Positions 45,079 through 52,561 of a DNA stretch of 64,000 bases are shown in pieces (the stretch's first letter is position 1; the number at the start of each line of letters is the position of its first letter). The DNA lies in the NCBI RefSeq assembly GCF_916619195.1, contig NZ_CAKAKL010000002.1, positions 622,001 to 686,000 of the forward strand, in the 5' to 3' direction. The notes beneath the pieces were generated by a model that worked only from the letters and a program-made list of their open reading frames with translations, did no database searches and was not told the origin of the DNA. A program made the translations under genes and the position numbers. This stretch comes from Inquilinus sp. Marseille-Q2685. Its GTDB lineage: Bacteria; Pseudomonadota; Alphaproteobacteria; DSM-16000; Inquilinaceae.

Positions 45079-45888
45079 ATGACCACCATCATCGGTACGG
45101 AACGTCCCGACCGTCTCGTCGGCACGGCGGACAGCGACGGCATTCTCGGCCTCGACGGCGACGACGGGCTGTTCGGCCTCGCGGGCGACGACAAGCTGGT
45201 CGGCGGCGCCGGCGACGATCATCTCGACGGCGGCATCGGCGCCGACCACCTGGTCGGCGGGGACGGCATGGACACCGCGTCCTACCGCCACGCCGGCGCC
45301 GCCGTCACGGTCGATCTTTCCGCCGGGATCGGCCTGGCCGGCGAGGCGGCCGGCGACCACTACGAGGGCGTGGAGAACGTCGTGGGGTCCGTGTTCAGCG
45401 ACCTGCTCGTGGGCTCGGATCTCGCCAACCGGCTCGACGGCGGCTCCGCCGCCGACACGCTGATCGGCGGCGGCGGAAACGATGTGCTGGTCGGCGGCAA
45501 CCGGAACGATACGCTGGACGGCGGCGCCGGCCGCGACGTGCTGATCGGCGGCCACGGCACCGACATCATGACCGGCGGGGCCGGGGCCGACCGCTTCCTG
45601 TTCGGCATCGACGCTCTTCACTTCGGCGACGAGATCACCGATTACGACCGCGCCGCCGGCGACCGCATGGACCTCTCCGCCATCGATGCCGACATCGCCG
45701 AGGCGGGCGACCAGGCCTTCGTCTTCATCGGCACCGCCGCCTTCAGCCAGCGGGCCGGCGAGCTGCACTACATCGTCACCGGCACCGGCGCACAGGCGTC
45801 CGGCGATGTCGACGGCGACGGGTTCGCCGACTTCAAGATCTCGCTCCGGGGCGTCCCGGCCGTGATCGCCGAGGACTTCGTGCTCTGA
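45079..45888 (+). CDS. RTX calcium-binding protein 3
   Basis: 269 residues. Nonapeptides (LDGDDGLFGLAGDDKLVGGAGDDHLDGG) form two blocks, with a tail (DEITDYDRAAGDRMDLSAIDADIAEAGDQAFVFIGTAAF) very like that of RTX 2 and ending in AEDFVL. The tail and the last residues look like the same type I secretion signal. It starts after a CGGGAG ribosome site. It is shorter than RTX 2 and probably a paralogue of it. The stop lies directly beside a 144-base palindrome. Confidence 0.9.
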   Translation: MTTIIGTERPDRLVGTADSDGILGLDGDDGLFGLAGDDKLVGGAGDDHLDGGIGADHLVGGDGMDTASYRHAGAAVTVDLSAGIGLAGEAAGDHYEGVENVVGSVFSDLLVGSDLANRLDGGSAADTLIGGGGNDVLVGGNRNDTLDGGAGRDVLIGGHGTDIMTGGAGADRFLFGIDALHFGDEITDYDRAAGDRMDLSAIDADIAEAGDQAFVFIGTAAFSQRAGELHYIVTGTGAQASGDVDGDGFADFKISLRGVPAVIAEDFVL

Positions 45889-46031
45889 GAGGCCGTTTGG
45901 AAATGCGCTGGCGTGAGTCGGCTGGCGGTGGTTTCGAGAACCGGAGCGCAGCGCACGTCTGGTGCGTGAGCACCGGAAGCGCAGAAACCGCCGTCAGACG
46001 GCCGCGCCAGTGGCATTTCCAAACGGTCTCT
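45888..46031. repeat. Long imperfect palindrome with 6-base direct flanks (MITE-like)
   Basis: AGAGGCCGTTTGGAAATGC at the left end is the complement of GCATTTCCAAACGGTCTCT at the right end apart from one base, and the inner arms also pair (for example GGTGGTTTCGAGAACCGGAGCGC with GAGCACCGGAAGCGCAGAAACCGCC). CTCTGA occurs at both ends (45883-45888 and 46028-46033), as in a target-site duplication. Alternatively a bidirectional terminator. Confidence 0.6.
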
Positions 46032-46122
46032 GAGCGCCTGGGCGGCGCGCCCCTGCATCTTTACGCCGGGGCGCGCCGGGTGCAGGGTGCCCGCCGATGA
46101 CACCGGTGCGTCGGACAGGGCC

Positions 46123-47448
46123 ATGACCGAGATCGATGATGCCGCGCGGATCCGCGCGATGAAGCGGGAGCTGCGGGGCACGATCGGCGACGTCGCCGGG
46201 GTCTGGCGGCGGCTGGAGGATGCGGTGCGGCGCGAGGCCGATGCGGTCCGCGAGAGCGATGCCAAAGGCCGGTCCCCGGTTCCGGGGGTCCGCTTCGCCG
46301 ACATCGTCGAAAACTCGGTTCCCGCCGAGACGGCGGCGGAGATCCGGCGCCGCGGCGCCGCCCTGATCCGCGGCACGGTCGACCGCGGGCAGATCACCCG
46401 CTGGAACGATGCGGTCGCGCAGTACATCGACGACAACGGCTATGCCAGCCAGAAGGACGACGGCAACCTGCAGAAGTACTTCGGCGGCCTGAGCGCCAAG
46501 ACGCCGCAGATCTTCGCCATCTACTGGTCGCGGCCGCAGGTCGAGGCGCGGCAGCACCCGAACATGGCGGCGGCGCGACGTTTCATGAACCGGCTCTGGC
46601 GCTTCTGCGACAGCGGCGACGAGACGACGGCGAGCCGGTTCTTCTTCGACCCGGACCGCGAGGTCACCTATGCCGACCGGGTGCGCCGCCGGCAGCCGGG
46701 CGACACCACGCTCGGCCTGTCGCCGCACATGGATGGCGGCTCGATCGAGCGCTGGCTCGATCCCGGCTACCGCCGCGTCTACCGCCATGTCTTCAGCGGC
46801 GACTGGGGGCGGCACGACCCGTTCGACGGCGAGTTCCGGGTCGAGGCGCGCGAGTTCCCCGCCCCCAACACCAGCACCTTCTTCCGCTCCTATCAGGGCT
46901 GGCTGGCCCTGACCGGCCAGGGGAAGAACGACGGCACGCTGCAGGTGGTGCCGATGATCCGGCACTCGATCGCCTATCTGCTGCTGCGGCCGCTGCTGGC
47001 CGACGTGCCGGAGGACATGATCTGCGGCGCCGCCCGCGGCAAGGCGCAGGCGATCCTGCCGGAATGGCACCAGCCGCTGGTCGACGCCCAGGTCTCGATC
47101 CCTTATGCCGAGCCGGGCGACACGGTGTGGTGGCACCCCGACTGCATCCATGCGGTGGGCGACGAGCATCGCGGCGCCGACTATTCCAATGTCATGTTCA
47201 TCGGTGCCGGCCCGCTCTGCGCCAAGAACGCGGAATACGCCGCCCGGCAGCGCGCCCGCTTCCTGGCCGGCGAGACCCCGCCCGACTTTTCGCCCGAGCA
47301 TCGCGAGAAGGCCTATCGCGGCCGCGGCACCGAGGCCGACCTGACCACGCTGGGCCGCCGCCAGCTAAGTCTGGAGCCGTGGCCGACGGAGGGCGCCTCC
47401 CCCGCCCGCGCCGCCCTGATCCGCGAGGCCGCGGCGGCCGCGGGCTGA
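46123..47448 (+). CDS. YbiU-like (DUF1479) protein, probable Fe(II)/2OG oxygenase
   Basis: 441 residues. The start at 46123 follows AGGG. The DUF1479 sequence includes VPGVRFADIVENSVP and IYWSRPQVEARQHPNM. The metal triad candidate is His202 and Asp204 (SPHMDGGS) with His343 (PDCIHAVGDEHRG), as in Fe(II)/2-oxoglutarate oxygenases. The Arg for 2-oxoglutarate is not clear. It is a single gene; substrate unknown. Upstream is the long palindrome, which may separate it from the RTX genes. Confidence 0.8.
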   Translation: MTEIDDAARIRAMKRELRGTIGDVAGVWRRLEDAVRREADAVRESDAKGRSPVPGVRFADIVENSVPAETAAEIRRRGAALIRGTVDRGQITRWNDAVAQYIDDNGYASQKDDGNLQKYFGGLSAKTPQIFAIYWSRPQVEARQHPNMAAARRFMNRLWRFCDSGDETTASRFFFDPDREVTYADRVRRRQPGDTTLGLSPHMDGGSIERWLDPGYRRVYRHVFSGDWGRHDPFDGEFRVEAREFPAPNTSTFFRSYQGWLALTGQGKNDGTLQVVPMIRHSIAYLLLRPLLADVPEDMICGAARGKAQAILPEWHQPLVDAQVSIPYAEPGDTVWWHPDCIHAVGDEHRGADYSNVMFIGAGPLCAKNAEYAARQRARFLAGETPPDFSPEHREKAYRGRGTEADLTTLGRRQLSLEPWPTEGASPARAALIREAAAAAG

Positions 47449-47544
47449 CGCGGTCCTTAATTCGCGGTAAGGCGGAGAGCCGACCGACCACGATGTCCGT
47501 TATCGCCGTGACGCTCCGGCCCCCTCCGGGTCCGGACTCACGAC

Positions 47545-47847
47545 ATGGACATCCCGATGCCGCACACGTCACTGCCCCTGGTCCGGATCGCGGCCGCTGC
47601 CGCCGCGGTCGCCGCCCTGGCCGGCTGCGTCGCCTATCCCGCCTACCCGGTGCATCCCCGCCCGGCCGTTGCCGTCGCGGCGCCGCCCCCGGTCGCGGTG
47701 GTCGAGCCCGTCGCGCCGCCTCCCGGCGTCGTCTATGTCGCGCCGGTCGGTGTGGCACCCGGGCCCGGCTATCTCTGGCGCTATCACCGGGTCTATGGCT
47801 GGGGCTGGTGGCACCCGCATTACGGCTGGCGCATGGGCTGGCGCTGA
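47545..47847 (+). CDS. Small Pro/Val-rich putative lipoprotein
   Basis: 100 residues with a type II signal: hydrophobic helix and lipobox LAGC, Cys at about 28. The rest is Ala/Pro/Val-rich (VAVAAPPPVAVVEPVAPPPG) and then an aromatic segment of Tyr, Trp, His and Gly (YLWRYHRVYGWGWWHPHYGWRMGWR). It would be anchored in the outer or inner membrane, with an extended low-complexity form. The start could be 47545 or 47557. No function is recognised; similar short YGWGWxHP lipoproteins are common in this class of bacteria. Confidence 0.6.
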   Translation: MDIPMPHTSLPLVRIAAAAAAVAALAGCVAYPAYPVHPRPAVAVAAPPPVAVVEPVAPPPGVVYVAPVGVAPGPGYLWRYHRVYGWGWWHPHYGWRMGWR

Positions 47848-47954
47848 ACCAGGCCCGGACCGCCGGAACGCCATTCCGGGTGTGGCCCGGCGCTGCGCTC
47901 ATGTAGCATCCGGTCCTGGTCGAGGATTCGCTCCACCGGTCCGGGGGATTGCTC

Positions 47955-49847
47955 ATGAAGCGTTGCATGGCGATGGCGCTGCTCGCCGTCGCGGTTCCGG
48001 CTGCGATGGCCGAGGCCGAGGAGCCCTATTCCTCCGTCTCGGTGTTCGGCGACAGCCTCAGCGACCGCGGCCGGATTCCCGGGCTGATCCAGCAGCAGAA
48101 CCCGGCCTTCCCGCTGCGCTTCCCGGTGTCGCCGCCCTATTTCGACGCCCGCTTCTCGAACGGTCCGACCTATGCCGAGCGCCTGCCCGGACTCCTGGGC
48201 CTGGACGCGGAGCCGGGCCGCAACCTCGCCGTCGGCGGCGCCGAGACCGACAGCGGCAACATCGCCAACCCGCTGCTGGCGCAGGGCGGCGTCACCCTGC
48301 CCGGCATCCGCGACCAGATCGACGGCTATGCCGGCTCGGGCGGCCGCTTCGGCGCCCATGACCTGGTGGTGCTGTACGGCGGCGCCAACGACTATTTCGC
48401 CTGGCTCGGCGGCACGCCCTCGCCGGCCGGGGTGCAGGCCGAGGTGGCCCGCACTGTCGGCAACATCGACGCCGACATTCGCAAGCTGGTCGCGGCCGGG
48501 GCGAAGACGATCCTGGTGCCGAACGTGCCGGATCTCGGCTCGACCCCGGCCTATCGCGGCACCGCCGGCCAGGCCCTGGCCAGCGCCCTGTCCGAGAGTC
48601 ATGCCGAGGCGCTGAACCGGCAGATGGGCGCGCTGGGCCGCGAGCTGGGCGTGCAGGTCGTGGTGGCCGATTTCGCCACCGGCCTCAAGACCGTGCTGGC
48701 CGACCCGGCCCGCTTCGGCTTCGGCAACGTCACCGAGGCCTGCGTCGCCAGCGCCACGTCCCTGCCCTCCTATGTCACGCCCGGATCGGTCTGCCGCGAC
48801 CCGGAAGGGCGGCTGTTCTGGGACAGCGTGCATCCGACCGCGCTGGGCCACCAGCTGCTGGCGGAATACGCCGCCGACACGCTGATGGCGCCCAGCACCA
48901 TCGGCGCCCAGGCCAGCCTGGCCCTGCTGGCCAGCGACAATTTCCTGCGCCGGGTCGGCGACGCGGTCGGCGGCGAAGGCGGCCCGATGCTGGCTGGCCC
49001 GCCGGCCCCGTCCGACCGCCCGGTCGACGGCTTTCTGACCCTGCAGCGCGCCTTCGGCAGCCAGGGCTTCGACCGCGGGGCCGCCGGCTTCGACTACGGC
49101 GTCACCTCGATCACGGGCGGCGTCACGATGCGGCCGCTCGACCGGGTCACGCTCGGCCTCGTCGCCGCCTACGACAACGGCGACGCCGACCTCGACCGGG
49201 GCTGGGGCACGGTCGACTACAGCTCGGTCCGCATCGGCGCCGTGGCCGGCTATGACGACGGCGCGATGTTCGGCGGCGCCGGCGTCGCCTGGGGCTTCGA
49301 CAGCTACGAGCTGGAGCGCCGGACCTATGTGCCGCAGCTGCGCGCCGAGGCCGACCCGGACGGCAACAGCCTCAGCGTCTTCGGCCGGGCCGGTTATCGC
49401 CTTACCGTCGACGCTTTCACCTTCGGCCCGGTGCTCGGGCTGCGCTATTCGCGGGTGGAGATCGACCGCTATTCCGAATCCGGCGCGCCCGGCCTGGACA
49501 TGACGGTCGAGGGGCAGACGGCGGAAGCGCTGATCGGCAGCGCCGGCATCGCCGCCGCCGCGCGGTTCGAGGCCGGCAGCACCGTGGTCACGCCGCATCT
49601 GGAGCTGTCGGTGGAGGGCGACCTGCTGGGCGGCGGCCGCTCGATCGACACCGCGCTCGTCACCGTCCCGGATGTCGGGCGCGTCCAGGAGGTCGAGGCG
49701 TCCGGCGGCGCCTATGGCCGGCTGGCCGGCGGCGTCGCCGTGCGGCTGATCCCGGCGGTGACGACGCACCTCGGCGGCGAGACCACGCTAGGCCGCGACG
49801 GCGGCGACGATTATGCCGTGACCGGACGCCTCGCTGTGCGCTTCTGA
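47955..49847 (+). CDS. GDSL-esterase autotransporter
   Basis: 630 residues. A signal peptide (1 to about 20) precedes a GDSL/SGNH hydrolase passenger: block I FGDSLSDRG (Ser34), block III GGANDYF (Asn), block V SVHPTALGH (Asp-less Asp/His pair with His). About the last 280 residues form a beta-barrel translocator, ending in YAVTGRLAVRF with terminal Phe. It would hydrolyse esters at the cell surface, as EstA/ApeE-like autotransporters do. The start at 47955 is set by GGGGG. It is a single gene. Confidence 0.9.
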   Translation: MKRCMAMALLAVAVPAAMAEAEEPYSSVSVFGDSLSDRGRIPGLIQQQNPAFPLRFPVSPPYFDARFSNGPTYAERLPGLLGLDAEPGRNLAVGGAETDSGNIANPLLAQGGVTLPGIRDQIDGYAGSGGRFGAHDLVVLYGGANDYFAWLGGTPSPAGVQAEVARTVGNIDADIRKLVAAGAKTILVPNVPDLGSTPAYRGTAGQALASALSESHAEALNRQMGALGRELGVQVVVADFATGLKTVLADPARFGFGNVTEACVASATSLPSYVTPGSVCRDPEGRLFWDSVHPTALGHQLLAEYAADTLMAPSTIGAQASLALLASDNFLRRVGDAVGGEGGPMLAGPPAPSDRPVDGFLTLQRAFGSQGFDRGAAGFDYGVTSITGGVTMRPLDRVTLGLVAAYDNGDADLDRGWGTVDYSSVRIGAVAGYDDGAMFGGAGVAWGFDSYELERRTYVPQLRAEADPDGNSLSVFGRAGYRLTVDAFTFGPVLGLRYSRVEIDRYSESGAPGLDMTVEGQTAEALIGSAGIAAAARFEAGSTVVTPHLELSVEGDLLGGGRSIDTALVTVPDVGRVQEVEASGGAYGRLAGGVAVRLIPAVTTHLGGETTLGRDGGDDYAVTGRLAVRF

Positions 49848-49900
49848 GAAACGGGGTAACCTCGCCGCCGGAAGGGGCCAACCCTCGAGGGGATAGGCCG

Positions 49901-50488
49901 ATGTCGGACTGGGCCGGGGACAACGATCCGGAGGAGCGCCGCCGCGCCACGATCGCGGCGGCGAAGCAGCGGGCGACGCTGGTCGACCGCTGGTCGCGGG
50001 AGGATATGGGCAAGCTGGAGTCCTGGGCCGAGCGGGCCCGGGCCGCCGCCGTCCACGCTCGCCCGGGCCTGCGGGTGCTGGACATCGGCTGCGGCGCCAT
50101 GGCGCTGGAGAGTGCGCTGCCGGAGGGCTGCACCTATCTGCCGCTCGACTGCGTCCGCCGCGACGAGCGCACCATCGTCCGCGACCTGAACCGGGAGCCG
50201 TTTCCCGACATCGCGGCCGACATGGCCTTCGCCCTCGGCGTGCTGGAATACATCTATGACGTGCCGCGCTTCCTGCGCGGCCTGCGGGTGGCGGTGCCCC
50301 GCGCCCTGCTGAGCTATCATCCGCTGGATCGGAACATCGGCCGCGACCGCTGGTCGCTCGGCTGGGTCAACGCGCTGAATTCGGCGGAGCTCTCGGCCCT
50401 GCTGCGGCACGCCGGCTTCAAGCGCGTCCGGGTCGTCCCCTACAAGCCCAAGCTGCTGTTCTACTTGGTCGAGCGCTATCCGGCCTGA
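49901..50488 (+). CDS. Class I SAM-dependent methyltransferase
   Basis: 195 residues. Motif I reads LRVLDIGCGAMALESAL, followed by a YLPLDCVRRDERTIV acidic loop and ADMAFALGVLEYIYDVPRFLRGLR, typical of class I fold. The N-terminus is charged. No substrate is clear. It follows the autotransporter gene by 53 bases on the same strand. A LexA box lies 48 bases after its stop and serves the next gene. Confidence 0.75.
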   Translation: MSDWAGDNDPEERRRATIAAAKQRATLVDRWSREDMGKLESWAERARAAAVHARPGLRVLDIGCGAMALESALPEGCTYLPLDCVRRDERTIVRDLNREPFPDIAADMAFALGVLEYIYDVPRFLRGLRVAVPRALLSYHPLDRNIGRDRWSLGWVNALNSAELSALLRHAGFKRVRVVPYKPKLLFYLVERYPA

Positions 50489-50535
50489 GGCGGCCGACGC
50501 ATCCGCGGACTCGACTCAGGCGCTGCTATCGTATA

Positions 50536-50550
50536 GAACAAATCAAGAAC
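50536..50550 (+). promoter_or_regulatory. LexA (SOS) box, alphaproteobacterial type
   Basis: GAAC-AAATCAA-GAAC is a perfect direct repeat with 7 bases between, the known alphaproteobacterial LexA site (GTTC-N7-GTTC on the other strand). It overlaps a possible -10 (TATAGA, 50532-50537) and lies 22 bases before the next start. Confidence 0.65.
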
Positions 50551-50572
50551 AAACATCCCAGCGAGACCCCTG

Positions 50573-50848
50573 ATGGCCGCGAGACCCGCCGCGACGACGC
50601 CCCTGGATTCGCTGTGCCGAATCCGCCCGCGAAACCTTGCCCGCCCCGACATCCGAGGAGCCGTCCGCCCGATGCGTCCGATCCGGGACATCCGATCCCA
50701 GGCCGATCTCGAAGACGCGGTGCGGCGCTGTGAGCTGCGCTGGCGCGCTTTGGAGAAGGGGCTGCGCGAGGACGAGATCGCGGCGCTGCTGGCGCTCGGC
50801 CTCGACCGGGCCGAAGCGCAGCTCCGCGCCCTCGGACCGCATGATTAG
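50573..50848 (+). CDS. Hypothetical small protein preceded by a LexA box
   Basis: 91 residues in the longest form, 58 from the ATG at 50672. The first third is basic and Pro/Ala-rich; the rest is a predicted helical region (RDIRSQADLEDAVRRCELRWRALEKGLREDEIAALLALGLDRAEAQLRALG) that could be a small helix bundle. GAGGAG lies 11 bases ahead of 50672. No family is recognised. The LexA box at 50536 suggests damage induction. The DUF1643 gene starts 52 bases downstream and may share the transcript. Confidence 0.5.
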   Translation: MAARPAATTPLDSLCRIRPRNLARPDIRGAVRPMRPIRDIRSQADLEDAVRRCELRWRALEKGLREDEIAALLALGLDRAEAQLRALGPHD

Positions 50849-50899
50849 ACGCCGCCGCATCGCTGGGCTAAGAACGGCCAATCCCGACCGGAGACCGGC

Positions 50900-51412
50900 A
50901 TGGCCCAGCCCGACCTGTTCACTGACCGCGGCGCCGTCTTCAGCGATTGCGGCCGCTACCGCACCCTGCTGTGGCGGCGCTGGGACCGGTCGGCGCCGCC
51001 GGCCAACTTCCTGCTGCTGAACCCGTCCACGGCCGACGAGGTCAAGAACGACCCGACGGTCGAGCGCTGCGAGCGCCGGGCCCGGGCGATGGGCTATGGC
51101 GGGCTGATCGTCACCAACGCCTTCGCCCTGCGCTCGACCGATCCGAAGGCGCTCTACGCCGATCCCGATCCGGTCGGCCCCGGCAATCCGGAGGCGATCG
51201 TCCAGGCCGCCCGCGCCGCGGCGCTGGTGGTCTGCGGCTGGGGCCGGCATTGCGACGCCGTGCGCCCCGGCTGGGGCCGGGCGCTGCTGCGGATGCTGGC
51301 CGAGGCCGGGGCGGTGCCGCACGCGCTCGCCATCACCGCCGACGGTTCGCCCAAGCACCCGCTCTATGTCGGCTACGCCGTGCAGCCGGCGCCGGTGCCC
51401 GCCGGCGTCTGA
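50900..51412 (+). CDS. DUF1643-domain protein
   Basis: 170 residues. The family marks LLLNPSTADEVKNDPTVERCERRARAMGYGGLIVTNAFALRSTDPKAL and WGRHC and HALAITADGSPKHPLYV are present. The family is of unknown function and occurs both in chromosomes and in phages. A nucleic-acid link has been suggested from context elsewhere but is not shown. It lies downstream of the LexA-box gene and could be part of the same SOS-controlled unit. The start has an adjacent GGAGACCGGC site. Confidence 0.8.
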   Translation: MAQPDLFTDRGAVFSDCGRYRTLLWRRWDRSAPPANFLLLNPSTADEVKNDPTVERCERRARAMGYGGLIVTNAFALRSTDPKALYADPDPVGPGNPEAIVQAARAAALVVCGWGRHCDAVRPGWGRALLRMLAEAGAVPHALAITADGSPKHPLYVGYAVQPAPVPAGV

Positions 51413-51526
51413 AACCGCCCGCATGGCGCCCCCTCGCCTCGGAAAACGCGCCGCTTTAAGATCGGCGTGATCCGGGGGGCCCGTCGGACCCGCCCGCCGC
51501 CCCTTCCGGATCGCGCGAGGGGATCC

Positions 51527-51979
51527 ATGCTCCAGGCCTCCAGGGACCGACGCCCGCTGTCCAGCCGCGACCCGGACAGCCTGCGCATGCCCGGCCTGGC
51601 GGTCGCGCTCCACGTCCTCGGCGCCGCCCTGTTCGTCGCCGGCCTCCTGGCCGGCTATATCTTGGCCGCCCGGTTGCTCGGCACCGCCGACATGCTTGGG
51701 CAGGTCTCCGCCCTGATTCCCGACCGGCCGGCCGACATGCTGGGCATGCCGGACGCCCGCATCGCCGCCCTCGCGGACATGATCGGCGACGGGCCGGGGC
51801 TGAGCCGGCAACTGCGGGCCGAGGCCTGGACCATGGGCGGCGGCGCGGTGGTCTCCGGGCTGGTGCTGTGGCTGCTCTGCGCCGGCCTGGCCTCGGCCCT
51901 GGCCCGGCTGCAGCGGATCGAGGCGGCGCTGCAGCTCGGGCCCGGCCACGCCCCCCGGGCGGAATTCACGAAGGATTAA
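51527..51979 (+). CDS. Hypothetical membrane protein, 150 residues
   Basis: The ATG at 51527 follows GAGGGG. Two membrane helices are seen: near residues 30-50 (ALHVLGAALFVAGLLAGYILAAR) and 110-130 (GGGAVVSGLVLWLLCAGLASAL). Between them is a soluble loop (DMLGMPDARIAALADMIGDGPG). The C-terminus is Arg/Leu-rich and would be cytoplasmic. No family is recognised. Confidence 0.5.
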   Translation: MLQASRDRRPLSSRDPDSLRMPGLAVALHVLGAALFVAGLLAGYILAARLLGTADMLGQVSALIPDRPADMLGMPDARIAALADMIGDGPGLSRQLRAEAWTMGGGAVVSGLVLWLLCAGLASALARLQRIEAALQLGPGHAPRAEFTKD

Positions 51980-52048
51980 CGACTGTCGTCCTATTCCGGG
52001 CGCAATCGGGCTTCGGGCCCGCAAGGATTGGAGTCGGAGGTCGATCCC

Positions 52049-52336
52049 ATGCCCGGAGGCCAGCGCCGCGAGCCGCTCTCCGAGATCGCCGAATGGGCTT
52101 CCCGCTACCTGGAGCGGCTAGACCAGCCTTTCGACGCCTGGGAGGCCGATTTCTTCCGCCGCGGCTGCAGCTTCCTGTCGCGCCGGCTGGCCGCCGGCGC
52201 CGCCTCCAGCTGGCGCTCCCTGACCCTGCCGCCGGAGCGCCGCGACGAGGTCCACCCGCTCGCCGCCCGGCCGCTGACGGTCGAAGAGACCGCCCGTTTC
52301 CGCGACCTGCTGCAGCGGATCGTAAAGGAGGGGTGA
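52049..52336 (+). CDS. Hypothetical protein, 95 residues
   Basis: The ATG at 52049 with GGAGG 8 bases ahead is preferred over a TTG at 52028. The protein begins MPGGQRREPLSEIAEWASRYL, is charged and helical, and has one Cys (FRRGCSFLS). No signal or membrane segment. Unrecognised. Confidence 0.5.
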   Translation: MPGGQRREPLSEIAEWASRYLERLDQPFDAWEADFFRRGCSFLSRRLAAGAASSWRSLTLPPERRDEVHPLAARPLTVEETARFRDLLQRIVKEG

Positions 52337-52367
52337 CGGGACGGTCCGAACAACCAAGCCGAGGCGG

Positions 52368-52396
52368 GCAAAAGAAAGGCCCGCCGAAGCGGGCCC
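52368..52396 (-). terminator. Rho-independent terminator of the tRNA-Lys gene
   Basis: On the minus strand GGCCCGC-TTCG-GCGGGCC is followed by TTTCTTTTG, 22 bases after the tRNA end. Confidence 0.75.
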
Positions 52397-52417
52397 TGCT
52401 CTTTCCATCCTGCGAAC

Positions 52418-52493
<76 letters not shown>

Positions 52494-52561
52494 GTTCGCT
52501 CGGGACGGCCGGTGATATAGCCAACGGCCGGACGGGTTGCAACCCTTTCTTCACGAAACTC

